In this document: positions 43,830 through 51,640 of the stretch, piece by piece
Position numbering within the stretch: the stretch's first letter is position 1
How the letters are laid out: every line of letters starts with the position of its first letter
Origin: Asticcacaulis endophyticus
GTDB lineage: Bacteria; Pseudomonadota; Alphaproteobacteria; Caulobacterales; Caulobacteraceae
Reading direction: 5' to 3'
DNA length: 57,555 nucleotides
Assembly (NCBI RefSeq): GCF_014652575.1
Contig: NZ_BMZB01000010.1
Location: forward strand, 1 to 57,555
The notes under the pieces: model-generated
The model's input: only the letters and a program-made list of their open reading frames with translations
Told to the model about the DNA's origin: nothing
The model's database searches: none
Made by a program: the position numbers and the translations under genes

Positions 43830-44597
43830 ATGATCAGGCGGTTGTCGGTGGGCAATGGCTATGGGGCCAGCGGAACAGGCCCTGATATAGGTGACAGCAA
43901 TCTGTTGAAGGCGTTAAAAGCCGCCGACCGGGCGCTGCTGGAGCCGCATCTGGAACGCTTAAGCGTCGATGCCGGGACGGTGCTGGTTGAGGCCGGTGAT
44001 AATGTCAAATATGCCTATTTTCCGTGCGGGCCGACGCTGGTTTCATTCATGGTCTTGTTGGATGATGCCCGTGGTGTGGAGACGGCGCTGGTCGGTCGTG
44101 AAGGTGCGGTCGGTGGCATTGTCAGTCAGGGGCGCTTGCCAGCCTATGCGCGGGCGATGGTGCAGTTTTCGGGGCCTATGCTGCGTATTGACGCGTTACA
44201 GCTTGAGGCGGCTAAGGCTCAATCGGCCACCTTGCGCCATTTCTTTGCCCGTTACGCCGATTGCCTGCTGGCGCAGGTGTTTCAGGGGGTGGCCTGCAAT
44301 GCCACCCATTCGATCGAACAACGCACCGCCAAATGGCTGTGTGCCGCCATTGATCGCACTGGCGACCATGAGGTGCCCCTGACACAGGAACAACTGGCCG
44401 GAATGCTGGGCGTCGGGCGCAGCTATGTTGGCCGCGTGATCGGTGCCATGAAGCGGCGCGGCACGCTGGAGACCCTGCGCGGGCGGTTACGCATTAAGGG
44501 CCTTGAGGAACTGGAGGGCCTGTCGTGCGGCTGCAATAATCTGGTGCGCGCCCATTTCGATGAGGTGCTGGCGGGAGTTTATCCGTCTGATGACTAG
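43830..44597 (+). CDS. Crp/Fnr-family transcriptional regulator
   Basis: A 255-residue protein: cyclic-nucleotide-binding-like domain (LLEPHLERLSVDAGTVLVEAGDNVKYAYFPCGPTLVSFM...) and a C-terminal winged helix with LTQEQLAGMLGVGRSYVGRVIGAMKRRG. The GREGAVGG and RTAKWL sequences place it in the branch common in alphaproteobacteria that lacks the Fnr cysteine cluster; C-terminal CGC is not the cluster arrangement. Start 43830 is chosen for the GTGAGG just upstream; GTG 43788 and ATG 43815 are alternatives. It is divergent from the phytochrome gene, which hints at a link with light signalling. Its end overlaps the vapC stop by four bases. Confidence 0.88.
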   Translation: MIRRLSVGNGYGASGTGPDIGDSNLLKALKAADRALLEPHLERLSVDAGTVLVEAGDNVKYAYFPCGPTLVSFMVLLDDARGVETALVGREGAVGGIVSQGRLPAYARAMVQFSGPMLRIDALQLEAAKAQSATLRHFFARYADCLLAQVFQGVACNATHSIEQRTAKWLCAAIDRTGDHEVPLTQEQLAGMLGVGRSYVGRVIGAMKRRGTLETLRGRLRIKGLEELEGLSCGCNNLVRAHFDEVLAGVYPSDD

Positions 44598-45094
44598 AAC
44601 CGCAAGAAAAGATTCCGGAACCACATCGGGCCGGTTTTGGCCATCTGGCGCCAGTCTGCGCTGTCTTCGGCGGCAATTTCGGGAGTGAAGCCCCACGGGT
44701 TGAAGGTCTTGATGCGGCTGGCCTTATAGGCGGCGGCATTGCGGGTCACCAGAACCAGCCCATGCACAGAGGCTGTCGCCGCCATCAGCGCATCGCGGCT
44801 GTCGCTGATGGCTAAGTGCGCGCGTTTTTTGGCGACCGCCGCATCAACCGACAGGATATGGCCATCAAAGGCCGTCATCACCTGAGTGTCCAGCCAGCCG
44901 CGCAGGGCGGCACCGGCAAGCTTGTCGCGGGTGCTAAGCTGGGTGACGTGGGTTTCAAGCTCGATCAGGCTTAGGGCTGACATAAACAGGTTCTGGCGCG
45001 CCACGCCGCCCGCCCAGGTGGTCAGGCCCTTATCGGTCTGGCCGGACTTGGCCTTGCGCAGTTCCAGAATGATGTGGGTATCGAGCAGGTACAT
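44594..45094 (-). CDS. vapC: VapC-type PIN-domain ribonuclease toxin
   Basis: A 166-residue PIN-domain protein. Acidic residues of the metal site: D5 (LLDTHIILEL), the Glu in SLIELETH, the Asp in ISDSRDALMAATA, and the later conserved segment VLVTRNAAAYKA ... FNPW. VapC toxins cleave tRNA or rRNA when free of antitoxin. It starts inside the antitoxin stop codon, so the two are coupled. The last 30 or so residues (SADWRQMAKTGPMWFRN) extend beyond the usual VapC length of about 135. Confidence 0.9.
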   Translation of the reverse strand: MYLLDTHIILELRKAKSGQTDKGLTTWAGGVARQNLFMSALSLIELETHVTQLSTRDKLAGAALRGWLDTQVMTAFDGHILSVDAAVAKKRAHLAISDSRDALMAATASVHGLVLVTRNAAAYKASRIKTFNPWGFTPEIAAEDSADWRQMAKTGPMWFRNLFLRF

Positions 45095-45351
45095 CAGAAC
45101 TTAAGGCCGGACGATCCGGCCTTGTCCCAGTCCGCACCGGAATCATCGACGGTGATCGGGGTTGCGGCCTCCGGCATGGCCAGCAAATCGACGATGGTTT
45201 CGGTTTTTCCGGTCATGTGGCGAAAGGCCTCAAAGCTCATCAGGACGTGAGTCGGCCGCCCGCGGTCGGTAATATAGACCGGCTCAAGGCGGGCTTCGCG
45301 CTTGGCGCGGCCGACATCCTGATTGAATTCGCGGCTGGTCAGGGTGGCCAT
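45094..45351 (-). CDS. Phd/YefM-type antitoxin
   Basis: An 85-residue protein with the Phd/YefM N-terminal DNA-binding fold (TSREFNQDVGRAKREARLEPVYITDRGRPTHVLMSFEAFRHM) and a flexible acidic C-terminus (ITVDDSGADWDKAG) that would wrap the toxin. Met at 45351 is preferred over a start three codons earlier because the family begins MATLTSREF. Just upstream lies an inverted repeat around an operator-like palindrome, the expected site for autorepression. Confidence 0.9.
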   Translation of the reverse strand: MATLTSREFNQDVGRAKREARLEPVYITDRGRPTHVLMSFEAFRHMTGKTETIVDLLAMPEAATPITVDDSGADWDKAGSSGLKF

Positions 45352-45368
45352 CAGGCGCAAAATCCGTA

Positions 45369-45403
45369 GCTACATAGATATATTGACGGCGCTGTCATGT
45401 AGC
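45369..45403. promoter_or_regulatory. Inverted repeat and operator-like palindrome upstream of the toxin-antitoxin genes
   Basis: GCTACAT (45369-45375) and ATGTAGC (45397-45403) are perfect inverted arms; within them TGACGGCGCTGTCA (45384-45397) matches the LacI-type operator at 13 of 14 bases. The arms are likely the antitoxin-binding site. Whether the inner palindrome belongs to the sugar regulon is open. Confidence 0.5.
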
Positions 45404-45587
45404 AATGTTACTACGTTGTGTTGAATTGGCAACATAAATTTATCCAAGGAAAACAAAAGGCTAATTGGCCTCTATTTTCAAAATAAAAAGATTGCACTTG
45501 GTTTTAAATGTGCAAACCCTGTGCGCTTCGGGAGGAAGCCGCGAGCGCTTTCCATAATTAAAAAATCAAAGGGAACGGCTAACCGTT
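45404..45587. other. Leader region of the CPA2 antiporter gene
   Basis: AT-rich intergenic DNA. TTGCAC (45492-45497) and GTGCAA (45510-45515) form an inverted repeat with a 12-base spacer, followed by a GC-rich stem around GCGCTTC...GAGCGC. No gene seen. It probably contains the antiporter promoter and a structured leader. Confidence 0.35.
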
Positions 45588-46958
45588 ATGTCTGCACAGC
45601 CTGCATCGCCTGATATTTGGGCACATACTATCGAAGTTATTACGACGACGCTTTCAGGCCACGGGCCAAATGGTGCCTTTACGCCGACCGATTTCAGCGT
45701 CCATTTTTTCCTTCAGCTCTGTCTGATCATATTTACCTGCCGTGTGGTGGGGTGGCTGGGTCAGCGGTTTCTGGGCCAGCCGCAAGTCGTTGGTGAAATG
45801 ATCGCCGGTGTTATTTTAGGCCCATCGCTTTTGGGCTTTTTGCTGCCGGAGCTTCAGGGCACCATCTTCCCCAAGGAAACCAAGAATGTGCTCTATGTCG
45901 GGGCGCAACTGGGCGTCGGGCTTTATATGTTTCTGGTCGGAACCTCGTTCCGTGCCGATCACTTTGCCAAAAAAGGCAAAAGCGCTATGGCAGTGTCCCT
46001 GTCGGGCATAACCGTGCCGTTCCTGATGGCAATCCTGATTACGCCGTGGCTGATGACGGTGCCGGGCCTGTTTGCCGAAGGTATTTCGCAGTTTAACGCG
46101 ACCCTGTTCCTGGGGGCCTGTATCGCGCTGACCGCGTTTCCGATGCTGGCGCGGATTATCAATGAGCGCGGCTTGGCTAATTCGTCGCTGGGGACTTTGT
46201 CACTGACGGCCGGCGCGTTTGATGACGCCGTGTCGTGGTGCGTGCTGGCGGTGGTGCTGGCGACCTTTGGCGGTGGCCCCGGTGTGGCGGTCGTGGCGAT
46301 TGTCGGCGGTGTGGCGTGGACTATCTTTGTGGTCACGATCGGCAAGCGCCTGCTGGCGCCACTGGGCCGTATGGTCGAGCGCGACGGTGAGATGAGCTAT
46401 TCGGTGCTGGCGATCACTCTGATGGCGTTTTTCATTTCGGCCTTTGTCATGGACGCCGTCGGCATCCATGCCATCTTCGGCGGCTTTATTCTTGGGGTCG
46501 TCATGCCACGCGGCAAGTTTGCTGAGGAACTGAAAAAGAAGGTCGAGCCGCTGGCCGTTATCATGCTGCTGCCGATGTTCTTTACCTATTCGGGTCTGAA
46601 TACGCGCCTCGATATGGTCAACAGCGTGCAATTGCTGGTGATTGCTCTGGCCATTCTGGCCGTGTCTGTTCTGGCCAAGTTCGGCGCCTGCTATGCCGCC
46701 GCGCGTCTGTCAGGTGAGGATAACCGCACGGCCTTGGGGATCGGCGCGCTGATGAACTCACGCGGCCTAATGGAATTGATCATCATCAATATCGGTCTGC
46801 AAAAAGGTATTATCGGGCCGGCGCTGTTCTCGATGCTGGTGTTGATGGCGATTGTCACGACGGTCATGGCATCCCCTCTGTTTGAGGCGGTTTATGGTAA
46901 AAAGGCTCGTGAAAGCGGTGAGCTGGATGCCGTGCCCGATAACTCGGCCAGCAGTTAA
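45588..46958 (+). CDS. CPA2-type cation:proton antiporter
   Basis: A 456-residue inner-membrane protein with 12 or 13 hydrophobic helices, of the monovalent cation:proton antiporter-2 (KefB/NapA-like) family. Recognisable parts: QPQVVGEMIAGVILGPSLLG near the N-terminus, LTAFPMLARIINERGL, LTAGAFDDAVSWCVLAVVLA with the Asp-Asp/Ala-Asp ion site, and ALMNSRGLMELIIINIGLQ. No cytoplasmic TrkA-N/RCK domain follows, so it is the short form. Likely exchanges Na+ or K+ for H+. Single gene. Confidence 0.9.
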   Translation: MSAQPASPDIWAHTIEVITTTLSGHGPNGAFTPTDFSVHFFLQLCLIIFTCRVVGWLGQRFLGQPQVVGEMIAGVILGPSLLGFLLPELQGTIFPKETKNVLYVGAQLGVGLYMFLVGTSFRADHFAKKGKSAMAVSLSGITVPFLMAILITPWLMTVPGLFAEGISQFNATLFLGACIALTAFPMLARIINERGLANSSLGTLSLTAGAFDDAVSWCVLAVVLATFGGGPGVAVVAIVGGVAWTIFVVTIGKRLLAPLGRMVERDGEMSYSVLAITLMAFFISAFVMDAVGIHAIFGGFILGVVMPRGKFAEELKKKVEPLAVIMLLPMFFTYSGLNTRLDMVNSVQLLVIALAILAVSVLAKFGACYAAARLSGEDNRTALGIGALMNSRGLMELIIINIGLQKGIIGPALFSMLVLMAIVTTVMASPLFEAVYGKKARESGELDAVPDNSASS

Positions 46959-46972
46959 AAATCAACCTTTTT

Positions 46973-47013
46973 AGGGACTTGTAGCCGGTGACTGGTTACA
47001 GTCCCTTTAAAAA
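46973..47013 (+). terminator. Terminator after the antiporter gene
   Basis: AGGGACT (46973-46979) and AGTCCCT (47000-47006) form a 7-bp stem with a 20-base loop, flanked by T-rich and A-rich runs on the two sides. A fair terminator in either direction. Confidence 0.5.
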
Positions 47014-47157
47014 ACTGACGGGTTTTAAGTGAATCGTAAGGCCCGCGTCATATAGTTCCTCCTGTGTAACGAAAGCGTTTCACGGCCTCTATGCTGAGGC
47101 ATGAAGCGCTTTTTTCTTTGCTTTACCGCATCCGGGGTCGGGTGCCAGGAGAACAGT

Positions 47158-48369
47158 ATGTTCCGTCGTTTCCTTTTGACGGCTGCCGCGTTTACGGCAA
47201 CCTATGCGCCCGCCAATGCGCAAACTTTCAGCGAAGCCTTGGCGGCGTCAAAGCCCATTCTCGAATCCCGGCTGCGGTCGGAAACCAACGATCAGGCGGG
47301 CTTACAAAAGGCTGAAGCCCTGACGTGGCGCAACCGTATTGGCTTTCAGAGCGGTGAGTTCAATAAGCTGAAACTGCTGGTCGAATTTGAGGACGTGCGC
47401 GCACTTAAGGACGATTACAATTCCGGCATCAATGGCAAGACGACCTTTGCCGGTGTCGGCGATCCCGAAGGCACGGAGCTTAACCGCCTGCAACTGACCT
47501 GGACGCCGAACAAAGCCGCCACCTTTATCGCCGGTCGCCAGCGTATCGTGCTCGATGATGGCCGGTTTGTTGGCAATTCCGGCTGGCGTCAGGATGAGCA
47601 AACTTTTGATGCCCTGCGCGGTGATTTCAAGCACGGCAAATGGGCGGTGACCTATGCCTATGTGTCTAAGGTCAACCGCACCGCGGCCGAAACCGCCGAT
47701 TGGGATAGCGACAGCCATCTGATCAATGTCGCCTACGCCTATAGCCCGGCGCTTAAGGTTCAGGTCTATGATTATGCGCTGGATTTCGAGGGGGCTCCGG
47801 CCAATTCGACCAATACGCTGGGCGCGCGTTTAAGCGGTGAAAAGACCCTGTCGGGCGTGAAACTGACCTATGCCGCCAACTATGCCAGCCAAAAGGATTA
47901 CGGCAATAATCCGGCGGATTTCGATCTGAACAGCTTTAGCTTTGATGGCGGTTTGACCCACGGTATCGCCACCCTGCGCGTGGGGTATGAAAGCCTGGAG
48001 GGCAATGGCGTGCGCGGCTTTATTACCCCCATCGCCAGCAATCACGGCTTCCGCGGCTGGGCGGATGCGTTCAGCACGGCGGGCAATAAGACTATGCCTG
48101 CGGGGCTGGTTGACCGCAATGTTGGTATAGTTCTGACGCCTGAAAGCCCGGTGACCTTCCTGAAAAAACCGGTTCTGACCCTGATCTATCGCGAGTTCGA
48201 GACCGAGACGACCGGGCTGGCCGTGGGCAGCGAATGGGATGCGATGGCGACCACGGATCTGACCAAGAACCTCAGCCTGATGCTGAAATATGCCGACTTT
48301 GAACGCGATGGCCCGCCCATGCCCGCGTCACGCACCAAGGTATGGGTTGCGCTGGAATATAAGCTTTAG
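47158..48369 (+). CDS. Outer-membrane beta-barrel porin, alginate-export-like
   Basis: A 403-residue protein with a signal peptide (MFRRFLLTAAAFTATYAPANA, cleavage after ANA) and about 16-18 alternating amphipathic strands ending in the C-terminal aromatic-rich strand VWVALEYKL. The N-terminal WRNRIGFQSGEFNKLKLLVEFEDV and FIAGRQRIVLDDGRFVGNSGWRQDEQTFD sequences resemble the alginate-export family of porins. Start 47158 is chosen for AGGAG 7 bases before and the intact signal; 57 upstream bases are open but not signal-like. Substrate unknown. A CGAAAGCG-centred inverted repeat (AACG...CGTT) lies about 95 bases upstream. Confidence 0.82.
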   Translation: MFRRFLLTAAAFTATYAPANAQTFSEALAASKPILESRLRSETNDQAGLQKAEALTWRNRIGFQSGEFNKLKLLVEFEDVRALKDDYNSGINGKTTFAGVGDPEGTELNRLQLTWTPNKAATFIAGRQRIVLDDGRFVGNSGWRQDEQTFDALRGDFKHGKWAVTYAYVSKVNRTAAETADWDSDSHLINVAYAYSPALKVQVYDYALDFEGAPANSTNTLGARLSGEKTLSGVKLTYAANYASQKDYGNNPADFDLNSFSFDGGLTHGIATLRVGYESLEGNGVRGFITPIASNHGFRGWADAFSTAGNKTMPAGLVDRNVGIVLTPESPVTFLKKPVLTLIYREFETETTGLAVGSEWDAMATTDLTKNLSLMLKYADFERDGPPMPASRTKVWVALEYKL

Positions 48370-48388
48370 GTTTGTTCGGACGCGCACT

Positions 48389-48475
48389 TGGCGTAGCTGT
48401 CGCCCGGCGAGGGGCTAATTAAGCCGCCATTGCGGCGGCGGCCAAGGTGGCGTAGCCACCGCCCGGCGAGGGACT
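48389..48475. repeat. Family 2 intergenic repeat, one and a half tandem copies
   Basis: A partial unit (GGCGTAGCTGTCGCCCGGCGAGGGGCT, 48389-48415) is followed by a full unit B (48421-48475), which matches copy A at 28211-28265 at 51 of 55 positions. It lies between the convergent porin and halogenase-like genes. Confidence 0.75.
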
Positions 48476-48478
48476 AAA

Positions 48479-50032
48479 CTAAGCCGCTGTCTCACTAAAG
48501 CCCTGATCATAGATCTGACGGATCAGGGCGCGGTGGGACGGCAGGTCTTTGGTGGCGCGCTCTCCGAATGAGATGATACGCGCAAACACGCGCTCGGCTT
48601 CGGCCGCATTGGGGAAGTTGGATCGCCCCCCCGACAGGTCGGTCTTAAAGCCCATGCCGTAGAGAATGTACTGGTAGTTAAAGAACGCGAACGATTCCAG
48701 ATCGAGCAGGAAATCAAACCGGTTCGGCGGGCGGTAGCGCCATTGCTCAAGCAATTCACTTAAGCGTTCCGGCACAGACGCAGGCTCGGTATTATCACGC
48801 CAGAACGGTTCCTCGCGCTGGCTTAAGGCATAGTGCAGCTTCAGGAAGTTGATGATGTTGTCATAGCGTTTGACCATCAGTTCATTAAAACGGGCGGCGG
48901 GCGCATCGATCGGGCCGTTGTGTGGGAACAACTCCGCAATCATGCTGATGGCCACTTCGATCATCACCACGCCAGTCGATTCCAGCGGCTCCATAAACCC
49001 GCCCGACAGACCGACCGCCACGCAGTTCTTAACCCACTGAGTGGTGCGATAACCCGGCTCAAACGGGATGACGCGGGTTTGTAATTCATAGGATTTAGGG
49101 CCGATATAGCGGCGTAAGGTGGCTTCGGCGTGAGCATCCGTAGTGTGGTCGCTGGAATAGACATAGCCAATCCCGCGCATCCCATCGAGACCGATATCCC
49201 ACGTCCAGCCCGCTTCGTGGGCGGTCGAAACCGTGTAGCTCTCGATCGGTGAATCAGGCCGGTCGTAGGGTATTTTGCAGGTAATGGCGCGGTTGGTGAA
49301 GAGGTATTGGCGCACAGAATGAAACGGCGCGGCCAGCGCCTTGCCGATAAGTTCAGCGCGAAAGCCGGTGCAGTCGATGTAGAGATCGGCGGTGAGCGCG
49401 CCGTGCTCATGGGTTAAAATCCGGTCAATCGCACCGGTCTTATCCAGCTCAACGCCCTTGAGGGTGCCGCTTAGGTGACGCACGCCCAAAGCCTTGGCGC
49501 GTTCAGCCAGCACATGGGCCAGTTTCACCGAATCGAAATGGTAGGCGTAATTGAGCGGCCCGGTGAAGTCGCCTTCGTGGGGGCGTTTGGGGGCACGTTG
49601 CGCTTCGGCCACACGCTTCTGAAAGGTCACCGCCTGCGCAAACGGCAGACGGGTCGCCTCATCCTGCAGCAGCCAGTAGGGCAGGAGGCCCGCCCCTTCG
49701 GTATAGAACGGCGCCTCGAACGGATGGAAATAATGTTCATGCTGGCCGTTTTGGGGCGTCTTCACCCAATCGGCAAAGCGGATGCCTTGTTTAAACGTCG
49801 CTGAGGTCTGGCGCATGAACTTAGCTTCGTCGATGCCCAGGAATTTCAGGGTATTGCGAATGGTCGGGAACGTGCCTTCGCCCACGCCGATAATACCGAT
49901 GTCAGCCGATTCCAGCAGGGTGATATTGAGTTGCTGCTGCTCGCCAATATCAAAAAATTTGGCGAGGTAAGCTGCCGCCAGCCATCCGGCGGTGCCGCCG
50001 CCAACAATCAGAATGTTCCGCTTAGAGTTCAT
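48479..50032 (-). CDS. Flavin-dependent tryptophan-halogenase-like protein
   Basis: A 517-residue FAD-binding protein of the tryptophan halogenase family. FAD motif GGGTAGW (residues 11-17), GVGEGTFPTI, the catalytic lysine equivalent K81 (ATFKQG), and EPLESTG (348-354). The halogenase hallmark WxWxIP is altered: residues 276-281 read W-T-W-D-I-G, losing the proline. In Caulobacterales and other carbohydrate degraders, halogenase-like genes occur beside sugar-uptake genes and their substrate is unknown, so halogenation of tryptophan should not be assumed. No flavin reductase gene is adjacent. The start at 50032 fits the dinucleotide-binding strand beginning at residue 6. Confidence 0.88.
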   Translation of the reverse strand: MNSKRNILIVGGGTAGWLAAAYLAKFFDIGEQQQLNITLLESADIGIIGVGEGTFPTIRNTLKFLGIDEAKFMRQTSATFKQGIRFADWVKTPQNGQHEHYFHPFEAPFYTEGAGLLPYWLLQDEATRLPFAQAVTFQKRVAEAQRAPKRPHEGDFTGPLNYAYHFDSVKLAHVLAERAKALGVRHLSGTLKGVELDKTGAIDRILTHEHGALTADLYIDCTGFRAELIGKALAAPFHSVRQYLFTNRAITCKIPYDRPDSPIESYTVSTAHEAGWTWDIGLDGMRGIGYVYSSDHTTDAHAEATLRRYIGPKSYELQTRVIPFEPGYRTTQWVKNCVAVGLSGGFMEPLESTGVVMIEVAISMIAELFPHNGPIDAPAARFNELMVKRYDNIINFLKLHYALSQREEPFWRDNTEPASVPERLSELLEQWRYRPPNRFDFLLDLESFAFFNYQYILYGMGFKTDLSGGRSNFPNAAEAERVFARIISFGERATKDLPSHRALIRQIYDQGFSETAA

Positions 50033-50073
50033 CCGCGAAACATAGCTTGGTTTTCAAGCGGGAGAAAGTCGGT

Positions 50074-50307
50074 TTAATTTACACCCACGGCCTGAGTTGA
50101 CGCCGGATCAGAAATCGAACCTTTGTGGTTGTCCTGATATACGGCATCGGCGGCATTGTTGGTCGTGCTGGATGGGTTAATCGCTGTAAAGGCAATGAGC
50201 AGGCCGACAACCAAAGCCACCGCGGTGATAATCACCCACGGAAAGCCCCTGACCGGCGGTTTACCAGGCTCGTCGGTATCGATGTGGTTTGGATCATGAG
50301 GGGGCAT
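50074..50307 (-). CDS. Small single-helix membrane protein
   Basis: A 77-residue protein: acidic, proline-rich N-terminus, one membrane helix (about residues 23-43, PWVIITAVALVVGLLIAFTAI) and an Asn/Ser/Thr-rich outer tail. AAGGAGAG lies before the ATG. No family known. It is upstream of, and on the same strand as, the halogenase-like gene, 41 bases away, so they may be co-transcribed. Confidence 0.7.
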   Translation of the reverse strand: MPPHDPNHIDTDEPGKPPVRGFPWVIITAVALVVGLLIAFTAINPSSTTNNAADAVYQDNHKGSISDPASTQAVGVN

Positions 50308-50394
50308 TTCGTCTCTCCTTATGGGTTTTGGATAATTATGCGCTCCCTTCCATAAGGTGTCAGTGCGATGTCATTAGTCACAAATAAGCGGACG

Positions 50395-50465
50395 ATATGG
50401 CCCGAAAAAGGGTGACCTGATGGGGATTCTCCTTATGATGGAGACTCAATGTTGAGACTACAAAA
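50395..50465 (+). promoter_or_regulatory. Candidate structured leader RNA of nhaA
   Basis: Directly before nhaA: CCC-GAAAA-AGGG type stem (50401-50412), TGACCTGATGGGG, TCTCC-N7-GGAGA (50428-50444) and CTCA-ATGT-TGAG (50445-50456), then the ribosome binding site AAAAGG. Conserved nhaA-I and nhaA-II RNA motifs (lithium-sensing riboswitches) occur upstream of nhaA in proteobacteria, nhaA-II being reported from Caulobacterales. The position fits, but I cannot match the consensus from memory. Confidence 0.4.
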
Positions 50466-50473
50466 GGCCCGCC

Positions 50474-51640
50474 ATGATCCGCAAAACCTTCTCCATGACC
50501 GCGTCATTTCTCAAAAGCGAAGCCGCGGGCGGCTTGATCCTGATGGCAGCGGCGGTGGCGGCGATGGTGGTGGCCAATTCGCCGTTGTCTGAGGATTATT
50601 TCCACCTGCTGCATGTCTATGTGGCGGGTTTGAGCCTTCAGCACTGGATCAATGACGCCCTGATGGCGGTCTTTTTCCTGATGGTCGGGCTTGAGATCAA
50701 GCGTGAGGTGCTGACGGGGCAGTTATCGACCTGGTCACGGCGGGCACTGCCCGGCATCGCAGCCTTGGGCGGGGTGGTGGCACCGGCGCTGATCTATATC
50801 GGGATTAATGCCGGATCGCCGGAAAGTTTACGCGGCTGGGCCATTCCCACCGCGACCGATATTGCTTTTGCGCTGGGGGTTCTGGCGCTTTTGGGGGCGC
50901 GCGTGCCGGTGGCGCTTAAAGTCTTTCTGACCGCGCTGGCGATCATCGATGATCTGGCCGCCGTTATCATTATCGCTATTTTCTATACGGCTGATCTGAA
51001 CCTTCAGATGCTGGGGGCGGCGGGCGCGATGCTGGTACTGCTGTTCCTAATGAACCGCTTTAAGGTCAAGCCGCTGTGGCTTTATCTAGCCGTGGGCGCG
51101 GTGCTGTGGTGGTTTGTCTATAAGTCCGGCGTCCATGCGACTCTGGCCGGTGTGGCGACGGCGCTGTTTATCCCGCTCCATACCCACAAGGGCGCGCACG
51201 ATGATCACCATTCGCCGCTGGTGCGCCTTGAGCACGCCCTGCACAAACCGGTGGCGTTCCTGATCGTGCCGATCTTTGGCTTTGCCAATGCCGGGGTGTC
51301 GCTGCAAGGGTTCAGTTTCGACTCCCTGTTGCTGCCCATTCCGCTGGGTGTGGCCGCCGGTTTGTTTTTGGGCAAGCAGGTCGGGGTGTTTGCGGCCGCA
51401 TTTTTAGCGATCAAAAGCGGTCTGGCGCCCATGCCCAAGGACACAAGCTGGCCGCAAATCTACGGGCTATCGCTACTGTGCGGGATCGGCTTTACGATGA
51501 GCCTGTTTATCGGTCTGCTGGCCTTTCCGACCCATCCTGAAGCCCAGGATGCGGTGAAAATTGGCGTGTTGATGGGCTCGATCCTGTCGGGCGTGATCGG
51601 TTATATCGTGCTCAGTTTCTGCGGTAAGAAAGCCAGATGA
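50474..51640 (+). CDS. nhaA: Na+/H+ antiporter NhaA
   Basis: A 388-residue inner-membrane antiporter that exports Na+ or Li+ in exchange for two protons. Twelve helices; [16 protein letters not shown] near the start, [20 protein letters not shown], the unwound-helix signature [17 protein letters not shown], and the ion-binding aspartate pair in [14 protein letters not shown]. Length equals E. coli NhaA. AAAGG precedes the ATG. Its stop codon directly abuts that of the convergent esterase gene, with no base between them. A structured leader (50395-50465) may regulate it. Confidence 0.97.
   Translation: MIRKTFSMTASFLKSEAAGGLILMAAAVAAMVVANSPLSEDYFHLLHVYVAGLSLQHWINDALMAVFFLMVGLEIKREVLTGQLSTWSRRALPGIAALGGVVAPALIYIGINAGSPESLRGWAIPTATDIAFALGVLALLGARVPVALKVFLTALAIIDDLAAVIIIAIFYTADLNLQMLGAAGAMLVLLFLMNRFKVKPLWLYLAVGAVLWWFVYKSGVHATLAGVATALFIPLHTHKGAHDDHHSPLVRLEHALHKPVAFLIVPIFGFANAGVSLQGFSFDSLLLPIPLGVAAGLFLGKQVGVFAAAFLAIKSGLAPMPKDTSWPQIYGLSLLCGIGFTMSLFIGLLAFPTHPEAQDAVKIGVLMGSILSGVIGYIVLSFCGKKAR

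Noticed and set aside
47038-47075. AACG-AAAG-CGTT inverted repeat before the porin as a sugar-regulon operator
   Set aside because: It does not share the TGACAG half-site; it may belong to another LacI-type regulator, but one copy is too little to call.
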